From an uncultured Prevotella sp. (GTDB lineage Bacteria; Bacteroidota; Bacteroidia; Bacteroidales; Bacteroidaceae), in the NCBI GenBank assembly GCA_905202125.1, contig CAJKQX010000050.1:1-19194 (forward strand): DNA of 19,194 nt. The letters are read 5' to 3'. The notes beneath the pieces were generated by a model. That model saw only the letters and a program-made list of their open reading frames with translations. It had not been told where the DNA came from and did not search any database. Both the position numbers and the translations under genes were made by a program. Below, piece after piece: positions 1-7,660 of this stretch. Each line of letters starts with the position of its first letter. The stretch's first letter is position 1.

Positions 1-45
1 TTCATTTTCGACTTTCCCAATCCGTTATCAAAACATATATTGCAG

Positions 46-62
46 TTCCACGCTTCGTGGTT
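46..62 (+). promoter_or_regulatory. Small hairpin just before the four-gene operon
   Basis: The arms CCACG (48-52) and CGTGG (56-60) flank a CTT loop and are followed by TTTAAT. It could be the end of an upstream terminator or a leader hairpin of the operon. A good Shine-Dalgarno AAGGAG (69-74) follows and supports the ATG at 81. No Bacteroidetes-type -7 box is visible in the 80 available bases, so the operon promoter may lie outside the window. Confidence 0.25.
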
Positions 63-80
63 TAATAAAGGAGATTATAT

Positions 81-1664
81 ATGGCTGAAAATTTTGTGAA
101 ACAAATTGATGGGAGTTATGATGCTGAAGCAAATGTGTATAATAGCATATTTGAACAGTATGAGCGTGTTGTTATACAAAGTCTTATTACATCATTTGGA
201 CTTGACTTCTTAGTGAGTGACCAGCATGGAGGTGATGTTGATACAATTCATAACGTGCGGCAGATTGGTAAGGACGAACAAATGCACTATAAAAACAAGA
301 AGAATGAAGAAACTTATAACAATAAGGGTAATTATGATGGTGTAGCCTATCATAAAGGGGGTAATTTTCAGCAAAAGAAACACGAGGCAAGAGAACAGTG
401 GCAAGCTACAGGAAAAAATATAAAAGATGAATATACCAATGAAGATATAGGTTTTTATGGGCATACAAAATCTATACCACCAAATAAAAAAGCAGAATTA
501 GACCATATAATTGCAGCAAAAGAAATACATGAAGATAGAGGGCGTCTTTTATCAGGACTGAATGGAAAAGAACTTGCTGATTCTGAAGATAATTTTGCTT
601 GGACCAATAAGAGCTTAAACGCTTCTATGCAAGACAAGAGCATTCAAGAATATATTGAATCCCATCCCGAACTTGACGAGGAAACAAAAAAAAGAATGCT
701 TGAAAAAGACAAACAGGCAAGAAAAGCCTATAATGAAAAAATCAACCGAGCTTACTATACAAGTTCAGCCTTTTTCAAGGACACAGCTAAAGCTGCTGGT
801 AAGGTTGGCGTGGCTATGGGATTACGTCAAGCGCTCGGCTTGGTCTTTAGTGAAATTTGGTTTGCTGTTCGTGATGAAATAAAACAAGGGAAAGAAGATG
901 GTAAAGCCTTGTTTAACAGCATAGCTTTGGGAGTTAAAAGAGGTTTGGAAAATGCCAAGCTCAAATATAAAGAACTATGGCATAAATTCATAGAAGGCGC
1001 AGTTGGAGGAGTCTTGGCTTCTTTGACCACAACGCTTTGTAATATATTCTTTACTACGGCTAAGAATGTGGTGAGGATTATCCGGCAATCGTGGGCTTCG
1101 TTGGTTGAAGCGACAAAAATTCTATTGTTTAATCCCGACTTTCTTCCTTTCGGAGAGAGGTTTAGGGCGGCTGCAAAAATTATAGCAACAGGATCCAGCG
1201 TTGTTGCAGGTACAATGGTTGGCGATTTGATTGCTAAAACAGGTGTTGCGGCAATTCCTGTTGTTGGAGATATTGTACAAACATTCTGCGGCACACTTGT
1301 TACAGGCATATTGAGTTGTTCGTTGTTATATCTTTTGGACAGAAATTCCGCCGTCAATAAAATTGTGCAAGTGCTTAATTCAATTCCGACTGTTGATGAT
1401 ATTGTAGTATATTATCGAACACAAGCACGGCTGTTAGAAGAATATTGCGCCAAACTGATGAATATAGATTTGGCTGCATTCCAAAAGGAAGCCCAGTCTT
1501 ATAGTGAGGCTGTATCTATTTTAGAGGATGCGGCCAATGAGCAAGAACTGAATTTTGCCTTGCGAACTGTATGTAAACGATTAGAGATTAATTCACCGAT
1601 TGGAAACCATAAAGACATGGATTCTTTTATGGCAGATCCTAACAGCAAATTAAAATTCTGCTGA
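81..1664 (+). CDS. Uncharacterised 527-aa protein, HNH-like motif plus membrane segments
   Basis: The N-terminal 130 residues are hydrophilic and include a well-formed block around residues 26-62. Residues 141-186 then read like an HNH nuclease core: D141-H142, a histidine at 150, N171 in a DN pair, and a second N180 followed by K186. From about residue 225 the protein becomes amphipathic, with hydrophobic stretches near 305-327, 366-390 and 391-418 that could be membrane segments, and a soluble tail. The start has an AAGGAG Shine-Dalgarno seven bases upstream. The stop overlaps the next gene's start (TGATG). I recall similar proteins recurring in diverse bacteria without an assigned function, but this is memory and not a search. 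A nuclease role is inference from the motif; the zinc-binding cysteines of some HNH proteins are absent, so a degenerate or non-catalytic fold is possible. Confidence 0.85.
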   Translation: MAENFVKQIDGSYDAEANVYNSIFEQYERVVIQSLITSFGLDFLVSDQHGGDVDTIHNVRQIGKDEQMHYKNKKNEETYNNKGNYDGVAYHKGGNFQQKKHEAREQWQATGKNIKDEYTNEDIGFYGHTKSIPPNKKAELDHIIAAKEIHEDRGRLLSGLNGKELADSEDNFAWTNKSLNASMQDKSIQEYIESHPELDEETKKRMLEKDKQARKAYNEKINRAYYTSSAFFKDTAKAAGKVGVAMGLRQALGLVFSEIWFAVRDEIKQGKEDGKALFNSIALGVKRGLENAKLKYKELWHKFIEGAVGGVLASLTTTLCNIFFTTAKNVVRIIRQSWASLVEATKILLFNPDFLPFGERFRAAAKIIATGSSVVAGTMVGDLIAKTGVAAIPVVGDIVQTFCGTLVTGILSCSLLYLLDRNSAVNKIVQVLNSIPTVDDIVVYYRTQARLLEEYCAKLMNIDLAAFQKEAQSYSEAVSILEDAANEQELNFALRTVCKRLEINSPIGNHKDMDSFMADPNSKLKFC

Positions 1665-1921
1665 TGTTTGAATGTGATAAGTGCGGAGAATGTTGCAGAC
1701 ATCTCAAAGGTATATCAATTTATGCTGAGTTAGATAGAGGCGATGGTATTTGCAAATACCTAAAAGGAAATCTGTGCAGTATTTATGAAGATAGGCCTTT
1801 GTTTTGTCGGATAGACAATTGCTACGAACAATTTTTCAAAGAGAAATACACTCGTGATGAGTTTTACAAACTCAACTATGAAATATGTAACAAACTAAAA
1901 AATAAAGAGCTATGTTTTTAA
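1664..1921 (+). CDS. YkgJ-family cysteine-cluster protein (85 aa)
   Basis: The protein begins with C4-x2-C7-x2-C10-C11, followed by C30, C38, C48 and C53, with the tract YEDRPLFC before the later cysteines. This spacing is that of the YkgJ / CxxCxxCC family, thought to bind zinc or an iron-sulphur cluster; the biochemical role of the family is not settled. It is short but has both halves of the cluster, so it looks complete. The ATG overlaps the stop of the upstream gene and the end overlaps the downstream ATG by ten bases, so translation is probably coupled. Within the operon it may modify or supply metal to a partner protein; that is inference. Confidence 0.85.
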   Translation: MFECDKCGECCRHLKGISIYAELDRGDGICKYLKGNLCSIYEDRPLFCRIDNCYEQFFKEKYTRDEFYKLNYEICNKLKNKELCF

Positions 1922-2322
1922 ATTCACTGAATCCTACAGAAAAGGATAATTTCATGAAACTTGCCGTTGCGGTAATAAAGGCAGATGGCGTTGTTGAAGA
2001 ATCTGAAAAGCAGATTTTGTCTGCTTATGCTAATGAAATGCTAATTCCTATTTGCAACTTAGATGAACAATGTGATGTTGATAGTATCATTAAGGAATTT
2101 GCTATGACTTCGACACCTCAAACAAAACGAATTATCTTTTTAGAGTTACTGGCATTGGCGTTTGCTGATGGAAATTATGCCACTGAAGAAAAGGCATTAG
2201 TACAACAGCTGGCAGATGCTTTTGAATTTGATAAAGCTTTTATAGAGCAAGCTATCAATTTGGAAGATGCTTATGTAGCTGCTTATATGTCATTAGTCAA
2301 TTTAGTAGAGAAAGGAGAATAA
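1912..2322 (+). CDS. TerB-like protein (136 aa)
   Basis: This is an all-helical protein with two pseudo-repeated acidic motifs, ADG at residues 24-26 and ADG at 86-88, each followed by glutamates. That is the signature of the TerB fold, which binds divalent metal in tellurite-resistance and membrane-stress proteins. The length is normal for a stand-alone TerB domain. The start at 1912 overlaps the upstream gene and keeps the opening residues MFLNSL, which fit the family better than the internal ATG at residue 15. It probably acts as a soluble partner or sensor for the membrane proteins on either side. It should not be read as evidence for tellurite resistance itself, since no other ter gene is present. 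Confidence 0.85.
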   Translation: MFLNSLNPTEKDNFMKLAVAVIKADGVVEESEKQILSAYANEMLIPICNLDEQCDVDSIIKEFAMTSTPQTKRIIFLELLALAFADGNYATEEKALVQQLADAFEFDKAFIEQAINLEDAYVAAYMSLVNLVEKGE

Positions 2323-2324
2323 CT

Positions 2325-3359
2325 ATGCCATTACCATTGATTTTAGGAATAGCTGCCGCTGTTGCAGGAACAACAGGTGTCGGCTTAGGAATTCATGGCG
2401 GTGTCAAGATGAAACAAGCCAATGATAAGTTAAAAGAGGCTCAAAAACGGAATAATTCAAACAATGCTCGTCTTGAAAGGATGAATCAAAGTGCTTGCAG
2501 GACTATGGACGTTTTGGGGGAGAATGAAATGAAAGTCCTTTCCGAATTTCAACAATTCTCCGATTTGTTTGAGCGGATTAAGAATCGTCCTGAGTTTGCA
2601 GACGTAAAAATTGGAAATGTATCAATACCAAAATTTGAAGGTGAAGAAATCAAGAAAGCATCTGTCGGAGCAAGTGTTCTTGTTGGAGGTTTAAGTGGAG
2701 CTGCTTTAGGTACAGCTGGAGGATTTGCTGCATCAGGTGCAACAACGGCTGCTGTCATGGCTCTTGGTACGGCTTCAACAGGAACTGCAATTTCTGCTTT
2801 AAGTGGAGCTGCTGCAACTAATGCAACTCTTGCTGCTCTTGGTGGCGGTTCACTTGCTGCAGGAGGTGGTGGGATAGCTTTAGGTACTACGATTTTAGGT
2901 GCTGCAACATTAGGTGTAGGTTTATTAGTTGGAGGTGTCATATTTAGCTGTACAGGTTCTAAACTTTCAAGTAAAGCGGATGAAGCATGGGAACAAATGA
3001 TTTCTAATGAACGAAAAATCAATGACATATGCAACTATCTTTATGATTTGCAAAGAACTGCTGAAAGATACAATGCTACATTATTGCGTATGCGCTCATT
3101 GTATTTGAAACAACTTACTAAAATGCGGAATATTATTGAGTCGTATAGTGAAAAACGTGTAAATTGGCATAATCTATCAATGGAAGAACAGCTTATTATA
3201 GAGAATATGGTTCTGATTGTAGGGGTGTTGTACAATATGTGTAAAGTGAAATTAGTACGAAAATCCAACAGTTCAGACCAAAATATCATCAATAAAACAG
3301 AAATAAGCAAAGCTGAAAAAGACGCAAATGATGTAATGGAACAAATGAGTGCAGCTTGA
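2325..3359 (+). CDS. Glycine-rich membrane protein of unknown function (344 aa)
   Basis: A hydrophobic N-terminal helix (about residues 3-25) could be a membrane anchor or uncleaved signal. A charged, probably coiled region (28-110) follows. Then comes a roughly 100-residue run of small residues (about 111-210), dominated by Gly, Ala, Ser and Thr with GxxxG-type spacing, which looks like packed membrane helices or a glycine zipper. A charged helical region (215-285) and a short hydrophobic stretch (about 290-306) end the protein. It starts two bases after the TerB-like stop and is the last gene before the hairpin terminator. The architecture suits a membrane-inserting or pore-like protein, but no specific family can be named from sequence alone. 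Confidence 0.8.
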   Translation: MPLPLILGIAAAVAGTTGVGLGIHGGVKMKQANDKLKEAQKRNNSNNARLERMNQSACRTMDVLGENEMKVLSEFQQFSDLFERIKNRPEFADVKIGNVSIPKFEGEEIKKASVGASVLVGGLSGAALGTAGGFAASGATTAAVMALGTASTGTAISALSGAAATNATLAALGGGSLAAGGGGIALGTTILGAATLGVGLLVGGVIFSCTGSKLSSKADEAWEQMISNERKINDICNYLYDLQRTAERYNATLLRMRSLYLKQLTKMRNIIESYSEKRVNWHNLSMEEQLIIENMVLIVGVLYNMCKVKLVRKSNSSDQNIINKTEISKAEKDANDVMEQMSAA

Positions 3360-3366
3360 TTAAATA

Positions 3367-3410
3367 GCAAAAGAGAACCATAAAGAAAAATAGGTATGGT
3401 TCTCTTTTGC
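3367..3410 (+). terminator. 16-bp perfect hairpin after the left operon
   Basis: The arm GCAAAAGAGAACCATA (3367-3382) pairs perfectly with 3395-3410 around a 12-base loop, eight bases after the last stop codon. There is no long T tract immediately after the stem, although the descending arm itself is T-rich. A transcription terminator or a 3' stabilising hairpin is the likely role. Confidence 0.65.
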
Positions 3411-4211
3411 AAAAAGGGTATTAGCTTTTTCTTATTTTGTGTTATAGCTTCTAATATTTTTTCTATATTTGTACCCAAACGAGTTACTTGAATAGCAAAT
3501 CAAGGCAGAACGCAGTATATGGCACAGTTGCCAAGTCATTACCTCAAAATCGGGTAATTCTCCCAAAGTCCTTTGTATAAGTCACTAACGAAAGTTTTCC
3601 AGAATTACGATAATTTTTTTGTGAATATCCGGCTCGCGCATCTTTTTTTTGTCCATCCGACATATCACTCCAAATTCCAGATGAATCTTATTTCGGACAT
3701 CTGATAGCCGCGCTCGCAAATGCAAATTTTTAACATTTCGTTTTTGTAGGATTTACTTCCGTTTTAGAAAGACACGATACCGGAAAATGACAAAAAACGT
3801 ACTTTGGAACATGAAAAACCGTCCGATTTTCCGATTTTCATACACTTGATTTGCGAAAGGGGCCCTTTTGGAATGCGAAAGGAACCCTTTCGGGAGGTGA
3901 AAGTGCCCCTTTCGGAAGTAAAAAGGGGCACTTTTAGGGGACAATTTCGTGGTTTTTCAATGTTTTTTGAGGCCTTTGGAAATGCATAAAATACGTATCG
4001 CGTTGATATACAAATATTTATGCAAATGCTGAAAATTTCGGCGTATTTCGGCCGGGCAACTGTCTCGCTCAAAAATATCGTAAAAACAGGACGCAATTTT
4101 AACATTTATCCCGGAGATAGTTGCGTATTCTTAATTATCTCGACGTATGCGGGGTTCAAAATTAACATTTCGTTCCAAATTTCGGAAGTACAAAAAATAA
4201 ATGTGTAAAAG
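3411..4211. other. Gene-poor intergenic stretch
   Basis: About 800 bases without a convincing gene. It holds a TATATTTG box (3464-3471) that lacks a well-spaced -33 element, the four-unit palindromic repeat (3851-3938), and three copies of TTAACATTT (near 3730, 4099 and 4162). Short open frames cross the repeat on both strands (for example 3764-4105 minus), but their repetitive composition follows the 22-bp DNA repeat and they lack coding character. It may be remnant or regulatory DNA at the edge of the left operon. Confidence 0.5.
3851..3938. repeat. Four 22-bp palindromic tandem repeats
   Basis: Units at 3851-3872, 3873-3894, 3895-3916 and 3917-3938 follow each other without gaps. Each carries a small palindromic core: GAAAGGGGCCCTTT, GAAAGGAACCCTTTC, GAAAGTGCCCCTTTC and AAAAGGGGCACTTTT. 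The units differ from each other, but the dyads are kept, so the symmetry seems to matter more than the exact bases. The second to fourth cores can also pair with each other. Confidence 0.7.
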
Positions 4212-4242
4212 TTGTGTGTGACCCAATAATTTTGTATGTTTG
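4212..4242 (+). promoter_or_regulatory. Bacteroidetes-type promoter for the ABC exporter pair
   Basis: TTG (4212-4214), exactly 20 bases, then TATGTTTG (4235-4242) matches the -33/-7 consensus of Bacteroidetes primary sigma factor. Transcription would start near 4248 and give a leader of roughly 78 bases before the ATG at 4326. Confidence 0.7.
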
Positions 4243-4325
4243 CACTATGCTTGATGTAGAGGGCGATATTCGTCTTGACTGCACGGCAATGCAGATGAAA
4301 TTTTTTTTCTAATTGATATGTTGCG

Positions 4326-4964
4326 ATGATAGAACTCAAGGATGCACGCCTGGCATTTGGCGCAAAGCGCTTGTTCGACAATATCTCTTTCTGTGTGCAC
4401 GAAGGCGAAACCCTCTGTGTTCGCGGGCGGGCGGGCAGTGGCAAGACCGCATTGCTTATGACGATGCTCGGTATGATACCTCTCGATGCCGGATATGTAT
4501 GCTTTGACGGCGAACCCATTACGGCCACCACAGCCCCGATGTTTCGTGACAAGATGGCTTACGTGCCGCAGGACAAGCCTTTGTGCGATGTCAGCGTGGT
4601 GCAGATGGTTGATATGCTCTTCGAATTGAAATCTCACGATGCAACCGATTACACCCGCAAAAAACTTTTTGCCGAATGGAAAGAGTTGCAACTCGACAGA
4701 TCTCTGCTTGAAAGAAACGTCGACAGTCTCAAACCCTCGGAACTACAGATGGTGATGCTTTCGGCCGCTCGGCTTTCCGAACGAAAGGTGGTTCTGCTCG
4801 ACGATCCTCTTGCCGCTTTGGACGACCAACAGGCATGGCTCGCCATGGGGTGCATACGGAGAATGACGGCGCAGGGTGCAGCTGTGGTACTCACCATGAC
4901 TGAACATCGACCGATGGCCGTGTGTGATAGCCTGGTGAACTTAAACGAATTACAAAATTTTTAG
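4326..4964 (+). CDS. ABC transporter ATPase, FetA-like
   Basis: This is a short single-domain ABC ATPase (212 aa). It has Walker A GRAGSGKT (34-41), a Q-loop PQDKP (Q82), Walker B ending LLDDP (D159-D160), a D-loop near 164-166 and a switch histidine H194. The permease follows after four bases and is FetB-like, so the pair resembles E. coli FetAB, a proposed iron exporter of the inner membrane. Two residues are unusual. The LSGGQ signature reads LKPSELQ (135-141), and the usual catalytic glutamate after Walker B is aspartate. Function may therefore be slower or altered. Alternative substrates cannot be excluded. Confidence 0.8.
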   Translation: MIELKDARLAFGAKRLFDNISFCVHEGETLCVRGRAGSGKTALLMTMLGMIPLDAGYVCFDGEPITATTAPMFRDKMAYVPQDKPLCDVSVVQMVDMLFELKSHDATDYTRKKLFAEWKELQLDRSLLERNVDSLKPSELQMVMLSAARLSERKVVLLDDPLAALDDQQAWLAMGCIRRMTAQGAAVVLTMTEHRPMAVCDSLVNLNELQNF

Positions 4965-4968
4965 TGCG

Positions 4969-5736
4969 ATGGATATATCATTTACTCATTTCTTGCTCGG
5001 ATTATTGCTTTTGATTGTGCCGGTGGGCGTGATACGCATTTTTGAAATACCCCTGATGTCGCGGTTGATGTCAGCGGTGGCTCGCATGGCGGTATTCACG
5101 GCAGTGGCTGCCGCTTTGATGTATGTCGCACTGAGATACGATAATGTGTGGCTCAATATCCTTATTGCCATTATCTTTGTGATGATATCGGCCCTGATGG
5201 TGCTATGGCGCGCAAGGCTCAACGTGCGTATTTATATCCTTCCGATATCTCTCGGATTGCTGTCGGCCGTAGTCTTCATCGGCATCTGTGTGCTGTTGCT
5301 CACGGCGGGTGGGGCGCAGATGGCAAATGCCCGTTTCCTCATACCTGTTGCGGCCATATTGTCGGCCTCGTCGGTAGTGGCTTGCGCCGATGCCTTGTCG
5401 GTGTATTATGCCGGATTGCGCCATCACAACCAACTGTATTATTACCTCTTAGGCAATGGCGCCACCCATACCGAGGCCCTCTATTACCTGATGCGTAGAG
5501 CTCTGCAAAGGTCGTTATTGCCCGGTATGGCACGTATGTCGGCCCTGGTGGTGATGGCTTCACCGGTGGTGATGTGGATGATGGTGATGGCCGGCACTGA
5601 TGTTTTCACGGCTGCGGCGTTACAGATTCTGCTGATGGTGGCCGTGTCGAGCACATCCACATTGTCTGTACTTGTGGCTTTGTATATGGCCGGACGCTAC
5701 GTGACGGATGATTACGGACGTCTGAAAAACAAATGA
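4969..5736 (+). CDS. ABC transporter permease, FetB-like (UPF0014)
   Basis: This 255-residue integral membrane protein has about seven hydrophobic segments (roughly 7-24, 38-55, 61-79, 89-112, 122-140, 190-208 and 214-240). The region 162-188 with LGNGATHTEA and the RRALQRSLLPGM stretch aligns by eye with the coupling loop of E. coli FetB (LGATPKQA followed by IRAALIP). The serine/threonine-rich SSTSTLS near 227-233 also matches FetB's terminal helix. It sits directly after the ATPase gene and should form a transporter with it, probably exporting iron or another metal. The length is normal for the family. No iron-responsive operator is recognisable upstream. Confidence 0.85.
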   Translation: MDISFTHFLLGLLLLIVPVGVIRIFEIPLMSRLMSAVARMAVFTAVAAALMYVALRYDNVWLNILIAIIFVMISALMVLWRARLNVRIYILPISLGLLSAVVFIGICVLLLTAGGAQMANARFLIPVAAILSASSVVACADALSVYYAGLRHHNQLYYYLLGNGATHTEALYYLMRRALQRSLLPGMARMSALVVMASPVVMWMMVMAGTDVFTAAALQILLMVAVSSTSTLSVLVALYMAGRYVTDDYGRLKNK

Positions 5737-5793
5737 CAAGGCGGCAATCCGCAGACAGATGTTTTAATAATAGATTATATTGACGCAAACAAC

Positions 5794-6642
5794 ATGAAAC
5801 ACTCATTCTCGTCCTTCTTTCTCGTGACATCAGTCTCTGCCGTCCTCATGTCGTGCGCCGAATCGGTGAAAATCAAGAGTAGCTTTTTCGACCGCAAGCA
5901 CCAATCATCCCACGAGATTGTCACGACTCCTGATACACCCTCCGCAGACCGTACATACACCGATCTTGAATTACCTGCAGCCCAGCAGCGTCTGCCCGAA
6001 CAGATATTGAGACGCACGGCTTATACTGTGTCGTACAACCGCGATACGCGCCAACCCAACTGGGTGGCATGGCATCTGACGGCCGAACACGTGGATGGAC
6101 CGTATAAACGCAAAGGACAGCAATTTCGTGAGGACGAGGAGGTGGATCTGCCGCGGGCAATAGACCGCGATTATGTCAACTCGCGATTCGACCGTGGACA
6201 CATGTGTCCCTCGGGCGACTGCCGATGGAGCGAGGACGCGCAGCGTGAGTCGTTTCTTCTCACCAATGTCTGTCCGCAGTCGCACGGGCTCAATGCCGGC
6301 GACTGGAACGAGATGGAGCAGGCCAGCCGGCGATGGGCCGAACGATATGGTAGTCTCTACATTGTCTGCGGACCGCTCTTCTATAAGAACAGTCATCGCA
6401 CCATAGGCAAGAATAGGGTGGCCGTGCCCGATGCCTTTTTCAAGGTGGTGCTGAGGCTCGGCGAGAGTCCCTGTGCCATCGGATTCATATATAAAAATGA
6501 GCCCGGCAACCGTCCTAAAGGTGACTATGTGAATACTGTGGACGAGGTGGAACGCATCACCGGCTTTGATTTCTTCCCCGCGCTCGATGACAAGGTGGAG
6601 GATAAGATAGAGGGCGTGGCCGACATCGACGACTGGCAGTAA
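5794..6642 (+). CDS. DNA/RNA non-specific endonuclease, lipoprotein
   Basis: The N-terminus is a lipoprotein signal with a hydrophobic core and lipobox LMSC, giving C21 as the lipidated residue. The catalytic motif of the NucA / endonuclease G family follows as DRGH (133-136, general base H136), then the NVCPQSHGLN tract, whose N167 is the expected magnesium ligand, and W171-N-E173 after it. The domain runs to about residue 262 and an acidic tail closes the protein. The enzyme probably cuts DNA and RNA on the cell surface or in the periplasm, for nutrient scavenging or against foreign DNA. No immunity gene is adjacent, consistent with an extracytoplasmic location. It lies 57 bases after the permease gene, and no promoter of the usual type was found there, so it may be co-transcribed with the exporter genes. 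Confidence 0.9.
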   Translation: MKHSFSSFFLVTSVSAVLMSCAESVKIKSSFFDRKHQSSHEIVTTPDTPSADRTYTDLELPAAQQRLPEQILRRTAYTVSYNRDTRQPNWVAWHLTAEHVDGPYKRKGQQFREDEEVDLPRAIDRDYVNSRFDRGHMCPSGDCRWSEDAQRESFLLTNVCPQSHGLNAGDWNEMEQASRRWAERYGSLYIVCGPLFYKNSHRTIGKNRVAVPDAFFKVVLRLGESPCAIGFIYKNEPGNRPKGDYVNTVDEVERITGFDFFPALDDKVEDKIEGVADIDDWQ

Positions 6643-6689
6643 CGCAGTCAGTGGTTTCGGTGCATTGCATTTTTGTTGTGTTTCTCATT

Positions 6690-6764
6690 TCTCGGCATAC
6701 GCCGGATATCGATACATCGACATGTGATATGTCATCTGCCGAGACGCCCAAAAGGCATTATGCC
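6690..6764. other. Structured intergenic region
   Basis: TCTCGGCA (6690-6697) pairs perfectly with TGCCGAGA (6737-6744). Inside lie two smaller dyads, CGAT/ATCG (6710-6719) and GACAT/ATGTC (6719-6733). Just after is GGCAT-T-ATGCC (6754-6764). It may be a terminator-like or stabilising structure at the 3' end of the nuclease transcript. No T tract follows, so plain intrinsic termination is uncertain. Confidence 0.35.
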
Positions 6765-6840
6765 CGATTTTCACGACAACGAAAAACAATAAATTTAATT
6801 AAATATGCGGGATAAAATATCGAATTTCAGGCTTTTTTCG

Positions 6841-6849
6841 TAACTTTGC
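6841..6849 (+). promoter_or_regulatory. -7 box for the Nif3-like gene
   Basis: TAACTTTGC is a perfect match to the Bacteroidetes -7 element TAnnTTTG plus C. No TTG stands at the ideal distance upstream, so the -33 element is weak. Transcription would begin about 18 bases before the GTG at 6872. Confidence 0.55.
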
Positions 6850-6871
6850 AACTCTTAAAGCAATAAGCAGC

Positions 6872-7657
6872 GTGAAAATAAAGGAAGTGATGAGCGCCCT
6901 TGAACGATTCGCGCCTCTGCCATTGCAGGAAGACTGGGACAATGCCGGCCTGCAAATCGGATTGACAGAGGCGGAAGTATCAGGGGCTTTATTGTGTCTT
7001 GATGTCAACGAGGCAATAGTGGATGAAGCCATTGCTAAGGGATGCAATCTGATTGTGTCTCACCATCCTCTGCTCTTTCGCGGACTGAAGACCATATCCG
7101 ATGCCGACTATGTGCAACGCACGGCGATGAAGGCCGTCAGAAACGATATCGCCGTTGTCTCGATGCATACCAATATGGACAATGCCCGTGGTGGTGTGAA
7201 TTTCAAGATAGCCGAGAAGTTGGGGCTCGTCAACGTGCGTTTCATCGAACCTCGCATGGTGGGCGGCCGGGAGTCGGGTAGCGGCGTCATAGGCGAGTTG
7301 GCAGAGCCTGTGGAGGCCGAACATCTCATCAAAGAGGTGAAACGGATATTCCGTGTGGAATGTCTGCAGTGCAATCAACTGCTCGGCCGACCCATACGAC
7401 GGATAGCCATCTGCGGCGGAGCGGGCGATTTTCTGCTCGACAAGGCTGTGGCCGAAGGAGCCGATGCGTTTATCACCGGCGAGATGCATTATCACGTGTA
7501 TTTCGGTCACGAGCAGCAGATACAAATCTGCGTGGCCGGGCATTATCAAAGCGAACAATATACAAACGAAATATTTAGGTCAATAATTCAGGAAGAGTGT
7601 CCCGACGTGCCGGTATTCATGGCCGAGACGAACACCAATCCGATAATCTATTTTTAA
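6872..7657 (+). CDS. Nif3-like dinuclear metal-centre protein (YbgI type)
   Basis: The 261-residue protein carries the conserved metal-binding residues of the family: H64-H65 in SHHPLLF, D103 in HTNMDNA, and H224 with E228 in the GHYQSEQY tract. It is the short form, without the CutA-like insert that makes many homologues about 360 residues long. The family's reaction is not established, although it is often annotated as a GTP cyclohydrolase I type 2 homologue. The GTG start is chosen because the promoter -7 box lies 23 bases upstream and the protein begins MKIKEVMSALE as expected. The next gene follows after three bases and the pair is frequent in Bacteroidetes. Confidence 0.9.
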   Translation: MKIKEVMSALERFAPLPLQEDWDNAGLQIGLTEAEVSGALLCLDVNEAIVDEAIAKGCNLIVSHHPLLFRGLKTISDADYVQRTAMKAVRNDIAVVSMHTNMDNARGGVNFKIAEKLGLVNVRFIEPRMVGGRESGSGVIGELAEPVEAEHLIKEVKRIFRVECLQCNQLLGRPIRRIAICGGAGDFLLDKAVAEGADAFITGEMHYHVYFGHEQQIQICVAGHYQSEQYTNEIFRSIIQEECPDVPVFMAETNTNPIIYF

Positions 7658-7660
7658 ATT

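Noticed and set aside
1912..2322. Tellurite resistance function of the TerB-like gene
   Set aside because: A lone TerB domain without terC, terD or terZ relatives does not support tellurite resistance.
3437..3471. TATATTTG promoter box after the left operon
   Set aside because: The nearest TTG is 24 bases away and no gene follows for 850 bases.
3764..4105. Minus-strand frame of 113 residues with repeated Lys-Gly-Pro-like units
   Set aside because: The repeated residues are simply the translation of the 22-bp palindromic DNA repeat. There is no Shine-Dalgarno or promoter, and the frame is open on both strands.
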